The notes under the pieces are model-generated. The model ran no database searches and was not told the DNA's origin. It saw only the letters and a list, made by a program, of their open reading frames with translations. DNA of 64,000 nucleotides from NCBI GenBank assembly GCA_026826555.1, contig JAKSZT010054335.1, positions 3,233,762 through 3,297,761 on the forward strand. The letters run 5' to 3'. Made by a program: the position numbers and the translations under genes. Below are positions 11,470 to 21,970 of the stretch, in pieces; the first letter of the stretch is position 1, and every line of letters starts with the position of its first letter. The DNA is from Tolypeutes matacus. Its lineage: Eukaryota; Chordata; Mammalia; Cingulata; Chlamyphoridae.

Positions 11470-11564
11470 CAGTCAACAAAGAACTCCAAGTAGCCTTCGT
11501 GTGGCTTCTCCAGCTTTGGCGTCCCCATTTCTGCTTTCACTCCCACCAGGATGTCTGTGTGGCC
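11470..11564 (-). CDS. EXOSC7: EXOSC7 coding exon 3 (residues 54 to first two bases of codon 85)
   Basis: This 95-nt exon has acceptor CCACAG (11565-11570) and donor GTCAGT (11464-11469). It encodes GHTDILVGVKAEMG, then TPKLEKPHEGYLEFFVD, and ends with TG of a cysteine codon finished in exon 4. The segment is the central beta-strand part of the RNase PH-like domain. It agrees with human RRP42 from memory except for histidine in KPHEGY where human has asparagine. Intron 2 to exon 2 is only 300 bp, so these two exons sit as a pair between two 7-kb introns, which supports the assignment. Confidence 0.97.
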
Positions 11565-11864
11565 CTGTGGACACATACAAGAAGGGTCCTCACTCAGGGC
11601 ACCCAACCAAGCACCCAGCAGCTCCCTCCTCTCCCAGGCATGCCCCCCCTGGGGGGCCTCTCCCTGGAGCAGCCCTGGGCCTGGGAAGCAGCCCACTGTA
11701 GAGGTGAGGGTCTTTCAGATCTGGACAGACCCCTCCCTAGGTATGGCTTGGCTCTCCCATTTCCCCAGGAGCTACCTGTACTCTTAATACTGGAGGGACC
11801 TGCAGCTGGTCGCTAAGGCCTCGCCAAACCCCCCCCTGGCACGGACCGTGGCCTCTGCACTCAC
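11565..11864 (-). other. EXOSC7: EXOSC7 intron 2
   Basis: A 300-bp GT-AG intron between coding exons 2 and 3. It is GC-rich and I see no repeat or gene in it. Confidence 0.95.
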
Positions 11865-11966
11865 CAGCTTGACCCTGGCAGACCCACTGGTGTTGGACAC
11901 GACGTCAGTTTCCACTTCGACACATCGGTAGTCCTCACAGCCACGGCCATCCACGCGGAGGTCCTC
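11865..11966 (-). CDS. EXOSC7: EXOSC7 coding exon 2 (residues 20-53)
   Basis: This 102-nt exon (34 whole codons, phase 0 on both sides) has acceptor TGCTCAG at 11967-11973 and donor GTGAGT at 11859-11864. It encodes EDLRVDGRGCEDYR, CVEVETDVVSN and TSGSARVKL. The RxDGR motif near the start of the RNase PH fold is shared by all ring subunits of the exosome and bacterial RNase PH. The sequence is close to human EXOSC7 from memory. A 10-N assembly gap lies about 120 bp upstream, in intron 1, and does not touch the exon. Confidence 0.97.
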
Positions 11967-12088
11967 CTGAGCACAACCACCACAGGGCTAGGCTGTGGCA
12001 CCAGACCAACAGTGGCTCAAAAAGGACCCACTCCTATGACCCCAGGGAACATGCAGTGCACCATGGCCTTTGCTCTCAGTGGACTGCC

Positions 12089-12098
12089 NNNNNNNNNN
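12089..12098. other. assembly gap, 10 N
   Basis: Ten Ns are flanked on the right by CACACTACACAACACTACAC-type tandem words. A short tandem repeat probably caused the break, so the true length here is unknown. Confidence 0.99.
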
Positions 12099-12170
12099 CA
12101 CACTACACAACACTACACAGCAGGCCCAGTTCACACTACACACCAATACGCAGAGCAGGCACACAAAACT

Positions 12171-12490
12171 TTTCTCTTTTTTTGCTGTTGTGCTTTTTTA
12201 TTTAAAATAAAAAACAGATTAAATAGTATTTAATTATATATAAAACTGAACTGAAGTCCAGAGTTTATGGTAGGGAAGGCTCAGAAGATGGAAACAAGGA
12301 TATAGTTGCAGTGTTTTCTTTTTCTTCATACTTTGGAGGTGGTTCAGATGAAAGATGTGGAGCGTGTGAAATATCAGTGGATAAATTAGTCCCAGATATA
12401 GTATATATAGATTCATGATCTCTATCAGAGACAAAATAAGTCACCTCTCTCCAAATCTGCAATTCTTCAAACTGCACCAAGTACATGCAG
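12171..12490 (-). pseudogene. retrocopy-like 3' end of an unidentified cellular transcript
   Basis: On the minus strand an open frame at 12265-12486 runs for 73 codons and ends with EPPPKYEEKEN, a serine-rich piece and a stop. PPPKY fits the PPxY type of motif that binds WW domains. About 65 nt after the stop comes AATAAA (12197-12202), then, some 12 nt further on, an A-rich run (12171-12187). A stop, a short AT-rich 3' UTR, a polyadenylation signal and an A tail together look like a reverse-transcribed mRNA end. I do not recognise the parent gene. The upstream part is not open in the same frame, so the copy is truncated or broken. It could also be chance. Confidence 0.4.
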
Positions 12491-12639
12491 TCAGAGCTAC
12501 AGGGTCAACTGTCTCTTCAGCAGTCCTTCTACACCCAGAACTCAAAAAAGATCTGCTTGGTAAACAGCTAAAACAAAACCTAGCTGATATCTTCTAAAAC
12601 AGGCATTATCCTGAGCAGGACAAACCTGATTTTGTAACC

Positions 12640-12815
12640 AAGTTTCCTGGAACACAGTCACACCCATCCTCTACATATCGGCTATGGCTGCTTCTGCCTT
12701 ACAGCCAGAGGAGTTTCAAGAGACTGTATGGCCCGCCAAGCCCAGAATCTTTATTGCCGAGATCTTTATAGGAAGCGCCTGACCTGTGCTATAGATGATG
12801 GGCTTCAGCATGGCC
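12640..12815 (-). mobile_element. old hAT-like non-autonomous element fragment
   Basis: Words such as GGCTATGGCTGCTTCTGCC, GTATGGCCCGCCAAGCC and CTGACCTGTGCTATAG match, in reverse, an old mammalian miniature hAT-type family. In forward form that family reads GGCAAACTCTTTCTGTAAAG, as at 38535-38645. Confidence 0.5.
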
Positions 12816-12844
12816 TACGCACTGCCCACTGCTAACTGTGTAAA

Positions 12845-14830
12845 AAGTTACAGTCAAATAATTTTAGACCTATAGAAAAGCTGCAAAAATAGTAGAGTTC
12901 CCATCAACTCTTCACCTGGCTTCCCCTACTGTTGACCACATACATAACCATAGTAGAATTACCAACACCCAAAACTCACAGTGGCCCAGTACTATTAACA
13001 AAGCCACAGGCTTTCTTCCAATTCCACCCGTTTTTCCACTCGTGCCTTCTGGCCCAGGGATCAATCCAGGACCCACACTGCATTTGCTTGTCAGGTCTCC
13101 TCAGCCTCCTTTACTCTGGGACAGCTCCTCCGCTCTCCTCTTTCCCCTTCCACAACTGACACTTTTGGAGAATACTAGCCGGTTATTCTGTTGAGTTTTC
13201 TCAGGGTTAGACTGAGGTCAGGTGTTGTCAGCAAGAGCACCACAAGAGCGCTGCTGAGTTGTTTCCATGAATCATCTCAGGGCCACACGATGACAGCGTT
13301 TCGTCACCGGTGACGCTGACTTCCATCACTTGGTTAAGGAGCTGTCTGCCAGGTTTCTCCACTGCAAAGTCAACCTTCTCTTTCTCATTACTGTCTTGGG
13401 GGAAAATACTTTGAGACTATATAAATATCTTGTTTTCCTCAAACTTTCCCCTACTAATCTCAGCACCCACCAGTGGCTCTTGCCTGCAACAATTATGACT
13501 GTGGGGTTTGCCTATTGGTGATTCTCTATTTCCCTCATTCCTTCGACGTTTATTTATTAGAATTCTTCTATGGAAAGAGCTGACCCTTCTTCCCATTTAT
13601 TTCCTTCTCCAATTACTTATTTACATCACCATAACTCACAGATATTTATTTTAAGCTATGGGTTATAATTCAGTACTATCATTTTTTGTTGTTGCTCAAA
13701 GTAGTCCAGATTTGGCCACTGGGAGCTCCTTTAGGTTGGTTCCTGTGTTCTTTCAACATGCCGTTAGCCTTTTACGAGCACTTTATTTCCTGGCACTGTA
13801 AGATATTCCAGTCTCTTGTATTTTCCCTGCCTCAACCCCAGAATCAGCCATTTCTCCCAGGAGCCCTGGTTTTCCTTTGATTGGACAATGGTATTTAAAA
13901 ACCAGGATCTGGGTGCTAAATACGCTCATTGCTACTGGGACAGCAACTGCTTCTAGAACTTCTGAGCAGACAGAGCGAGATAATATATGCATGTATACTA
14001 AGCCACACATCCACACACACCTGTATTTATTACTGTGTGACTTAATAACTTATTGTTGCTACGTTTCTATCAACATATATATTAAGAAGCCATGTGTTCA
14101 TACTGACTATTCAAATCTAATACCACGGGGTTCACTCTAACCTTTCTTCTTTTCCTATTTGTAACTTCCTTCTCAGACAAGAAGAAAAATACAGCTCTCA
14201 TAGCTACAATGTATTTACTTATTTGTTCAATCTTAGCATACACCCAAAGGACTTTCAGAATTCTAACCCATACACCTGTGGGAAACAAATGCACTAACAG
14301 AGTACAGCATTTGTACAGAATTCTTTCATCTTGAGCCGTGCAACACCCACTCCAAAAACTATTTCCCAGTTACTTAGGTTAGCGCTTCTCCCTTGTCCTG
14401 CAGTGTGCTTACCTTATTCCTTTGTAACACAGGCTCACTTGTAACTATTTGTATTTCAGTTTGAGTTCCCCCACATTCTGGTTTATTTATTTGGGGGTAT
14501 GTGGACCATCACTAAGGTTGTAAGAGCTCAGGCTATTGGAAAAAAAGATCCTCAGAGAAATGTACCTCTTGCCTTATCCCTACTACCCTGTTTTCATCCC
14601 TGCCTTCTCTCCACTCCTTTCTCACCTACCCAGGTATGGAATCACTCTCTTCAGTTTCAGGTTTATCCTTCCTGTATTTCTTTTGCACAAGTGAGAAGAT
14701 ACATGCTTATTTTCAATAACCCCTTCTTTCTCATAAGAAGGGTGGCACATTATAGATACTATTTTGCACTTCGCTTTTTTTTTAAAACTTACAAATATAT
14801 CCAGGAAAGCACTTCCCATTAGCTCCTAGA
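12845..14830 (-). repeat. long 3' UTR fragment of an old (L1M-type) LINE
   Basis: The region follows in order a text I know from old mammalian L1 3' UTRs read backwards: GACCTATAGAAAAGCTGCAA, GTCAGGTCTCCTCAGCCTCC, CACTTGGTTAAGGAGCTGTC, TGCCAGGTTTCTCCACTGCA, TGCCTGCAACAATTATGACT and ATTTCTCCCAGGAGCCCTGG. It has no coding potential. The boundaries are approximate. Confidence 0.6.
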
Positions 14831-15514
14831 AATCTTCCTCATTCTTTGTAAATATGTGTTTTTTTTCCCAAAAAAAAAAAAAAAGAATCATTAGTTTCAT
14901 CAGATTTTCAAAGGGGTTGATGCCCCCCCAAAAGGTTAAAAAACACTGTTCTAAAGTATGTAGTTATAAAAAAAAAAAACTTATCTTTAAACTGCCTGGC
15001 TAACTGCACATGACACACTCTTTTATTTTGAGAAATTAAGTAAATATAGAAAAGCAAAATGCTGCAGCCCCCCCCGCAACTAACTACTACTATCTTCTAT
15101 ATTTGCTTCAGCTATTTCATAACTCACCCCCTTTTAAATGAGAGCAAAATAAACATCATAAATCAAGTTGAAGTCCTCTTTGCAGCCCATCTACCTCCAG
15201 CCCATTCCCTCCCCTCGAGGCAATCTCTATCTTGAGACAGGGGGTGACATGTACTTGAAAATCAACAGAATTTCAAGTCTAGAAGAGTGGAGCCTGCCTG
15301 GCAAAGCTCCATAAAGCGACCCCTCTTCCCTGTAACTATGTAACTTTGAAAGCTTTCTAGGGCAATCTCTGATGCCCCAGTTTGCCCCAGCCCGCAGGTA
15401 CACTCAGTTAGGAAAGTGAAAACCTGGTCAAGAAACACCTACACTTACAAGGAACCCTTTGTGGGTGCAGGTATAGGACAAGTGAGAGTGATCACCACAC
15501 ATATAAGTCAGGGG

Positions 15515-15640
15515 TTCCAGGCCTGCTCTTGCCATTAACTAGCTGCTTGACCTAGGAAACAACTGGACTAGTTGTTTCCTCATTTATAATAGATGGGGAT
15601 GAATTAGTTGGTCTCACATGTGCTTCTCTAATTCTACAGA
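15515..15640 (+). repeat. MIR SINE fragment
   Basis: GCCATTAACTAGCTGCTTGA, CCTAGG and TTTCCTCATTTATAATAG follow the MIR core forward. Confidence 0.6.
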
Positions 15641-15689
15641 ACTATAAATTAAGTTGGCAGCAATTATTTGCAAAAAGTAGTAACGGCAG

Positions 15690-15900
15690 CTACTATTTGC
15701 TACACATTAACTCTACCTCAGGTGGTGTGCCAGCAGCACTACACAGTTTACTCATTTAAGCTTCACAGTAATCCTCTAACTTGGTATTACGCAGCTCATT
15801 TTACAAACAGGGACACTAAACGATCTGCCCAAGGTCACACAGCCAACAGTGGCCAGCCACAATTTAAATTCCAATCCAGGGCTCTTAACCACTCTTCCAC
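15690..15900 (-). repeat. MIR SINE fragment
   Basis: TACTCATTTAAGCTTCACAG, CTAACTTGGTATTACGCAGC and CAAGGTCACACAGCCAACAG follow the MIR core in reverse. Confidence 0.75.
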
Positions 15901-15996
15901 ACAGCCTCCCGCCTTCCAAAGGGTCTCTTCAATGACAAAGGGACTCAGCACAGGCCTTTCTCCAAGGATAAACTGGCTGGGTGTACCAAGCGCTCC

Positions 15997-16023
15997 TGAT
16001 GATGATGATGATGACGACGACGA
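15997..16023. repeat. (GAT)n/(GAC)n microsatellite
   Basis: GAT units pass into GAC units over 27 bp. The run is intronic for EXOSC7. Confidence 0.95.
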
Positions 16024-16774
16024 GTGAAAGCAAGAAGCCACGTGGTCACAGGGCTTCCAACTACTGCTTTTAAAATGCCACCCACTCTGGAAAGAGCCGG
16101 CCACACTCCTCTGTATAACCCTCATGTTCCAGGGTGGGGCTGGAGGCGGGTCAGAAGACTGGGCCTCATGAAATCTTGTCTTTCCAGCATTTTTTTTTTC
16201 CAGCCTTTAAATCACCCTCTTTGTTCCCTGGGGAAGGCTCAGCGGGAAAGGCTCAGGAGACAAGTAGGAGATAAATGAAAAGCCTCAAATATGCCTTTCC
16301 AAGGTCACATAAAACATTAAAAAATTTTCATTGAAAAACGGCATCCAGAAGAATAGAAAACAAACCAAAAAACACAAATCAAACCAACTAGTCCATGAAT
16401 CACTGTGCCCAGGGCAACTTTTTAAATCCAATTTCCTTATAAAAGGTTTGGGAAATTGCCCAAGCCTGCCTGGCCTGGCTTGGAGCCTGGGAATCCACCA
16501 CAATTATTTATCTGCAGGACTCAGGAGGAAAAGAATTCATCATGTGTGAACACCGAAGCAGAGGCTGCCCTGAAGTGAAAGCTCCATTTTAAAAATCAAT
16601 AGGGCTGTCAATGTCAAGAGTTGCTGGACAAAACCAAGGGGTGGAGCCCTGTCCTCCACTGAGGACCCTGAAGCAGCTTTCAGGTAAAGGGCTTCTGGAT
16701 GCTGGGATGGCTCCTGGTGTTTTTCAAGGTCATCACCCATGTGAGCACTGCAACCTGCCAGTTGGGTGTGGGGT

Positions 16775-16900
16775 GGTAGAAAGAGTCACCCAACCTACAT
16801 TTGACTCTCTGCTCACATACCAGCCATGTGACCTTGAGCAAGTTCCTCAACAGATCTCTCCTTGTCTAAAAAGTGGGACTAACCCCAACCTTACCAGGTT
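16775..16900 (+). repeat. MIR SINE fragment
   Basis: CCATGTGACCTTGAGCAAGT and TTGTCTAAAAAGTGGGACTA match the MIR core forward. Confidence 0.7.
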
Positions 16901-16919
16901 CCTTTCCTCTGCTTGTGGG

Positions 16920-17015
16920 GACAGGTATTATAGCTCACAGAATCCTCACAAACCCTGGAGAGAGGGCACAGTACCCTCAACTTACAGACGAAGACACTGA
17001 GGCACCAAGTTTCAG
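16920..17015 (-). repeat. MIR SINE fragment
   Basis: GGTATTATAGCTCACAGAAT, CTTACAGACGAAGACACTGA and GGCACCAAG match the MIR core in reverse. It sits back to back with a forward MIR. Confidence 0.6.
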
Positions 17016-17591
17016 TGCCCTGTTTGAGACAGAGGGGAAGTGCATATAACTCAGCCCAGAACCGCTTTTTTCACACTCAGGTAACCCCAGCCTTTCACTC
17101 CATATTACACATGGACATGTCTGTGCTACTAACCCAACACACTTCGGAGGATTTCAGGCTCAGAAGGCCCCCTGAGGTGATGTTAAGCTCCTCACTACCG
17201 TGCTTTCACTTGTCCAAACCTCAGAGTGTGCTAGAAGAGAACTGAGACTCAAAACACCTCCCCTACTAGAAAAGAATAAATACTGAGTCCTGAAGATACA
17301 TAGGAGCGACTCTTGCCATGGAATTAGGGGATCATATGCACCTCCTTAAGGATGCCTTCCGGAGCATTAGAGCCAGTTATCTTTGGCTCCTTTGACCTCC
17401 ACTAACTACACCACTCCCTTGGTGTGTATCTTACAGCATATACCTTACAGTCCATTGCCTGTATGTTATTCATTTTCCCTGTGTCTCTTACCTATCCTTC
17501 ATTTACATACTACACAAACATGTTTTAGTGCCCTGCTTCCACATAATATGCCAGGGGCTACACATACTATGGTGAATAAAACCAACTAACT

Positions 17592-17784
17592 AATTGGGAG
17601 GCGGCTGTGGCTCAATCAGTGGGGCTCCCGTTTACCATATGGGAGGCTCCGGGTTCGATTCCCGGGGCCTCCTGGTGAGGGCAAAAGCCCGCCCGCACGG
17701 CGTGGTTGGCTGACCCGGAGAGCGCAGGCAGCAAGGGGGGGATAAATGAATAAATAAATAAAAAATCTTTAAAAAAAAAAAAAA
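17592..17784 (+). repeat. DAS-type SINE, GGCGGCTGTGGCTCAATC family
   Basis: A full-length copy has head CTGTGGCTCAATCAGTGGGG (A box), GGGTTCGATTCCCGGGGCC (B box), a GCCCGCCCGCACGGCGTGG body and a tail AAATAAATAAATAAAAAATC before the A run. It is flanked by the direct repeat AAAACCAACTAACT at 17578-17591 and 17785-17798, a target-site duplication showing insertion by L1-type retrotransposition. Confidence 0.95.
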
Positions 17785-19259
17785 AAAACCAACTAACTTT
17801 GCTCAAACTAGACCTTAAACTTAGTTTCATGTGCCAGAACCATAGCTGTATTTTTTTTTTCGCTTCCCCACAGCACTCATCACGTAACAGATGTATAATA
17901 AAGTGCGTCTCTGATAGGCTGTGGTATAGCTGGTGAGTTGCCATGGGAACTGAGGATGTTCGGGTGACGTCTCTAACCTCGGGAGGTAACAGACAAGGAA
18001 GACACACTTGGCTTTCCTATGTTCTTTGGTGCCACTGTCAGAGATGGAACGTGAGAAAAAATAGGCTGCATGGTAGAATCAGTATTTCACGGCTGGGGTA
18101 GCAAAGAAAGAAATACAAAGGATTTTAGATTTTGAGGCAAAATGTTACCCTTAATGCCTCCCCAAGAAGCATCTTTGAGAAGAAAAAATCACCTCAACAG
18201 TGGCAAAAAATTAAGACAGGGAAAGATAAATTCAATTTCTCTGTGAGCATTTACATACCCTGTCCCCAAACACAAATAACATACACCTTACCCAATAACA
18301 CACACATATCCCACTAATCCTGATCTGACGGTTAAACAAAAGCTCATGGAACTGTGAATTCTGACTATTATTCAGGTCTAATATGCAAACTGTCAGCCAA
18401 ATATCGACATTTCTTCATCCATAACTACAAGAATAATAGCAGGGCACAATTTCAAAAAGGACATGCTCTTAACTCACCACTACAGAGCTTCACTGATAGC
18501 TGGCCACCTTAGTCTGATGGTTATGGCACAGGACCACCGACTTTGTAAGAGGCCTCGGCAGAGGAAGACCATGAAGGGAAGGGGAGGGGAGGGGCTCTCG
18601 CCTTAGAACTCTGCCAAGGGTGGGCTGAAGAACTGGAATGGGAGGACTGCACAAGGGCATCACAAGTGGAGAATGAGGCAAAGAGGGAATCCAGGTAGCT
18701 CATTACCAAGTCCAACATCCTCCAACTCTCCTGGAGTGGTCAAAACCAGGAGTTGAAGACTGAACACAGATGCTGGGTTCTGGCTGCCTCTAGGAATCTT
18801 GTCCTCCATTGGCAAACTGCTGAGCCGTTTTTTAACCCGTAACATCCCTCCCCCTTCATCTGCAAGGCGGCTCATATTTTCAAAGCGCGTTCACCTCGGA
18901 TGCATGCTGCCTCCGCGCCTCCCAACCACGAGGTGAGGGAAAGTAGGCCAGGAAGGCCCACTTCACCCCCATTTCCTATAAGAGAAAACTAAGGCTCGGT
19001 AAAGGAAGGTGACATGCGAAGGCCTAAGAGATGGCCGCGGAGGTGGTGCTCCTTCACTAAAGAAAGGCCTCGAGGAGTGCCCACCGCTTCCCACCCGGGT
19101 TCAGAACCTCGTAGACCCGAAAGGCTGCAAGAACGCGAACAGTTCGAAATGGACGCCGGGGCCTCAAGAACACAAAGCCCACCGGGCAGGCTTTCGGCTG
19201 CCGAGGCCGGCCGCGAGCCCGCCGCAGCCCCGCCACCGCCGCCCGGCGAGCCAGGCTAC

Positions 19260-19316
19260 CTGGACGCCATGCACGATGTACACCTTCTCCGCCTCACTCA
19301 GCGCCACCGACGCCAT
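19260..19316 (-). CDS. EXOSC7: EXOSC7 coding exon 1 (residues 1-19)
   Basis: The start codon at 19314-19316 has a strong context (A at -3, G at +4) and opens MASVALSEAEKVYIVHGVQ, the N terminus of exosome subunit RRP42; from memory only valine/alanine at position 5 differs from human. Earlier in-frame ATGs lie within GC-rich leader sequence and are not expected to be used. The exon ends after CAG with donor GTAGCC (19254-19259), weaker than the other donors of this gene. The 5' UTR lies inside the CpG-rich promoter. The short first exon, long CpG-associated intron and phase-0 junction to exon 2 agree with the rest of the gene model. Confidence 0.96.
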
Positions 19317-19406
19317 GCTGCCCCGCCGGCCCGCGCGCCCCGCGTCACCCGCCCGCGCCGCCCCGCGCCTGCGCGTCATCAGCCTGCGCCGCGGCCCCGC
19401 CTGCAG

Positions 19407-19433
19407 CCGCCGCCGCCGCCGCCGCCGCCGCCG
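19407..19433. repeat. (CCG)9 microsatellite in the promoter
   Basis: Nine CCG units lie between the EXOSC7 start and the ZDHHC3 leader. They are probably transcribed in the 5' UTR of one gene or lie just upstream of it. Confidence 0.97.
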
Positions 19434-19439
19434 GGAGCT

Positions 19440-19627
19440 CGATGGGCTTCACCTGCGCGCTGTCCGGTGTCTGGCGGAGGCCAGGGAGCTGCGGCACCTC
19501 GAGGCGGGGAGCCATCGCCGCAGCCCGAGACCGGGTCCCGGGCCGGGGGCTCCAGGGAGAGGCGACGGCGGCGGCGGCGGGAGCCCCCCCGGGGGCCTGG
19601 CTCTGGGGAACTGCCTCCGGCTTCACG
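19440..19627 (+). other. ZDHHC3: candidate ZDHHC3 5' UTR exon 1
   Basis: ZDHHC3 coding begins in a later exon whose first base is at 41234, so a non-coding first exon must exist upstream. In the CpG island the sequence CACG followed by GTCAGT at 19628-19633 is a reasonable splice donor on the plus strand. The left boundary is arbitrary because no start-site signal can be read. Other donors nearby are possible. Confidence 0.35.
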
Positions 19628-19756
19628 GTCAGTTGGGAGGGGGACTGGGGTTGGCCTGAAGAAGCGGGGGTGAGGCGAGGGGCGCGGGCCGGGAGAGGCG
19701 CGGTGGGAGAGGCGCGCCGCGTGGTTTGCTCAGAGATGGAGTTGAGGTGGCGGGTC

Positions 19757-19787
<31 letters not shown>

Positions 19788-19810
19788 TGTGAGAGAGAGA
19801 GAGAGAGAGA
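19757..19810. repeat. (GT)n-(GA)n microsatellite
   Basis: About 17 GT units, broken once by an A, pass into about ten GA units. It lies on the shoulder of the promoter, in ZDHHC3 intron 1. Confidence 0.97.
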
Positions 19811-21729
19811 CACCCCGAGACTGGGGAGCCGGACGTGGTGATTGGCCCTGGGCTCCCCCGCTCTCCGCCCCCCTATTCCCCGCTGCATTTCCCTGGTCCC
19901 TAGAATGGTGGAGGAGAAGAGGCAATGAAGCCCGCTTTAGATCGTTCTGGGTGGGAAGGGCCAGTAGTGGAGGACACTACATCCATAGCCCACCCCGCGG
20001 GATCCCCTCGCGCTCTCTGGGGGACCGAATGCTAATCCGGGACCTTGCAGGGTCCCTTTGCTCCGGGCGGTCGCCGGATCGTTATCCCGAAGAGAGTAGT
20101 GGGGAGGCAACCAGCGCTGGCGAAGGGCGCGGCGCCCCCAGCTCTTCCCAGTAGGAATTGGAAGCCTTAGTTTGAAGGAGGTGATCACCCGGGGCTGCTC
20201 GAGGTGGGGGAGCGGGGGGACTCAGCCCCGTGCGGTGGCCGAGTCAGAGCACGGGCCTCGGATATCCGGAGAGGATACCTGCAAGGTGAAGCTGGGGTCA
20301 CCGTAGGAGCCCTTTAAGCCAGGGCAGACAAGGTACTGTGCACATTTGAAAAGGGCCATGTGGGTAAATGGGGGAAAGTTGACCCAAAGTGATTGTAGAA
20401 TGGAGGGAGTCTGATGACTTTTCCTGATGTCCCACTTTTGAGGAACCCCTCTCTTTTCAAAAGTGAAAGTAAATAACCCTTGACAGCTTGATCATCCAAA
20501 GAATAGTTTGTGAGTCTCAGATATTGGCTTCAGTGCACTTTCACAGAAAACTATTGCGAAACCGCTATGAATGGGTCACCTGCTAGCTTTGGAACATTAA
20601 GACAAGTAGGACACAACTGCCCAGAGAAGCACCCCAAACAGAGGGGGAGGCTCCAGAACCAACATAGCCCTAGAACATGGTGGTTAGAGCTCTGATGGCA
20701 GCACCAAGGGGTGCAGTGAGATTGGGGGGGGAGCCGCGGGGAGGGGTTGAGGGGTGGTACAGAGAAGAAGAGTCTACTCACACTCATAGGCTTTTAGTTG
20801 CTGAACCCCAAAATAGAAGACCACTTTTTCTTAGTGGGCTGGACGATAGTTATTTCTTATGTCTACACATAGTTCTGTCACCTACAGGGAAGACATCTAG
20901 CAGGGTTGGACTTTGCCCTCCCAGAAAGCTGGGTGAGGTGAAGCTGGAAGGGTGAAGGCACAGGTGTCCCACCTGTTGTGGTATATAGATTCCTTTGTGT
21001 GTGGTTGGACAACTGGATTCTGAGGAACTCCATGTGATGAGATAAGAAGGGACAGCTGATGTTAGAAACAGTCTTTTTTGCTAGAGATTGCTAGGAAAGG
21101 AGAGACCCTAGAAGTGGTATTTTAGTTACTAAGATATCTGAGGGGATTGAGGACTTAAAAGGTGGCAGCAAATTGACAGATCAGAAAAAACACAGAGGAG
21201 GAAAAGTCTGAGCTTCGATACCATGTAGCCATCTTTATATAAAAATCTTTCAATATGTCTTTAAAAATATAGAACATATATTTGAACTGTCCCCCTGACA
21301 GCTGCCAAAAGGTTCCTTGCTGAAGAGGGTTGGCAGTATTTGCTAAATGATGCTATGAACTATGTCTGATATATTAGGCTAAGTAGATATGAGAGGTGTA
21401 ATAGTAGAATATTCATTTTAAATTCTATATTAAAACAATGATACCTTCACTAATGCTTCTACTTAAATGTTGCCAGAAATTTTTACCACATTTGCTGTGA
21501 CAGTGAATTAGACATTTAAAAAACCCAAGAATTCAGAGTTCTTTTTACTTTACTGGAGCAATCCAAAGAATGTGTGATAGCCAAAAAATTAAGAAGCCAG
21601 GAATGGCAAATAGTTCCATTAAACCAGCTTGTTTTCCCATCACTGTCAGGTTCTTTTGGGGACATACTGTTTTATAGGTCTGTTCATACTAAAACTCTGC
21701 ACTCTATTTATTTTATTTAACACAAACTT

Positions 21730-21970
21730 ACATAGTGCTTATTATGTGCCAAGCACTGTCCTAAGCACTTCACAAAGATTCATTCAGTCAGTCCTTATAA
21801 CAACTTTATGAGTCAGGTACTGTTATTATCCCCGTTTAACAGATTGAGAAACTGAGGTGCAGAGAGACTAAGTGTCTTGACCGAGGTCACAGGTCACAGA
21901 GCTGTAAGTGACAGCCAGAATTTGAGTCCATGCGATGTAGCTCCTTTGCCTGCACTCCTAACCATCACCT
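21730..21970 (-). repeat. MIR SINE, nearly full core
   Basis: ATTATGTGCCAAGCACTGTC, CTTATAACAACTTTATGAGT, GTACTGTTATTATCCCCGTT, GAAACTGAGGTGCAGAGAGA and CAGAGCTGTAAGTGACAGCC follow the MIR consensus read backwards. Confidence 0.85.

Larger units (their letters stand above)
11967..19259 (-). other. EXOSC7: EXOSC7 intron 1
   Basis: This 7.3-kb intron contains an assembly gap (12089-12098), a retrocopy-like piece (12171-12490), a hAT-like fragment (12640-12815), a long old L1 3' UTR (12845-14830), MIRs between 15.5 and 17.0 kb, a GAT repeat (15997-16023) and a DAS-type SINE (17592-17784). I see no gene in 17800-19000. The donor at exon 1 is GTAGCC, a weak match to the usual GTRAGT. Confidence 0.85.
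19020..19720. promoter_or_regulatory. CpG-rich shared promoter of EXOSC7 (minus) and ZDHHC3 (plus)
   Basis: CpG density is very high compared with the rest of the window. EXOSC7 starts leftwards at 19316 and ZDHHC3 must start to the right of it. GCGCCTGCGC at 19365-19374 is one base from an NRF1 site, and GCGTCATC overlapping its right side resembles a CRE half site. No TATA box is visible on either strand, which fits a housekeeping CpG-island promoter. Head-to-head order of these two genes is known in human. Exact transcription start sites cannot be read from sequence. Confidence 0.8.

Noticed and set aside
15997..16023. acidic (Asp)n-coding exon from the GAT/GAC run
   Set aside because: The frame has no splice signals and lies inside EXOSC7 intron 1; it is a microsatellite.
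19009..19673. 216- and 219-codon frames in the CpG island
   Set aside because: Both are low-complexity alanine/arginine/proline-rich frames caused by GC-rich DNA and the CCG run; neither matches EXOSC7 or ZDHHC3.
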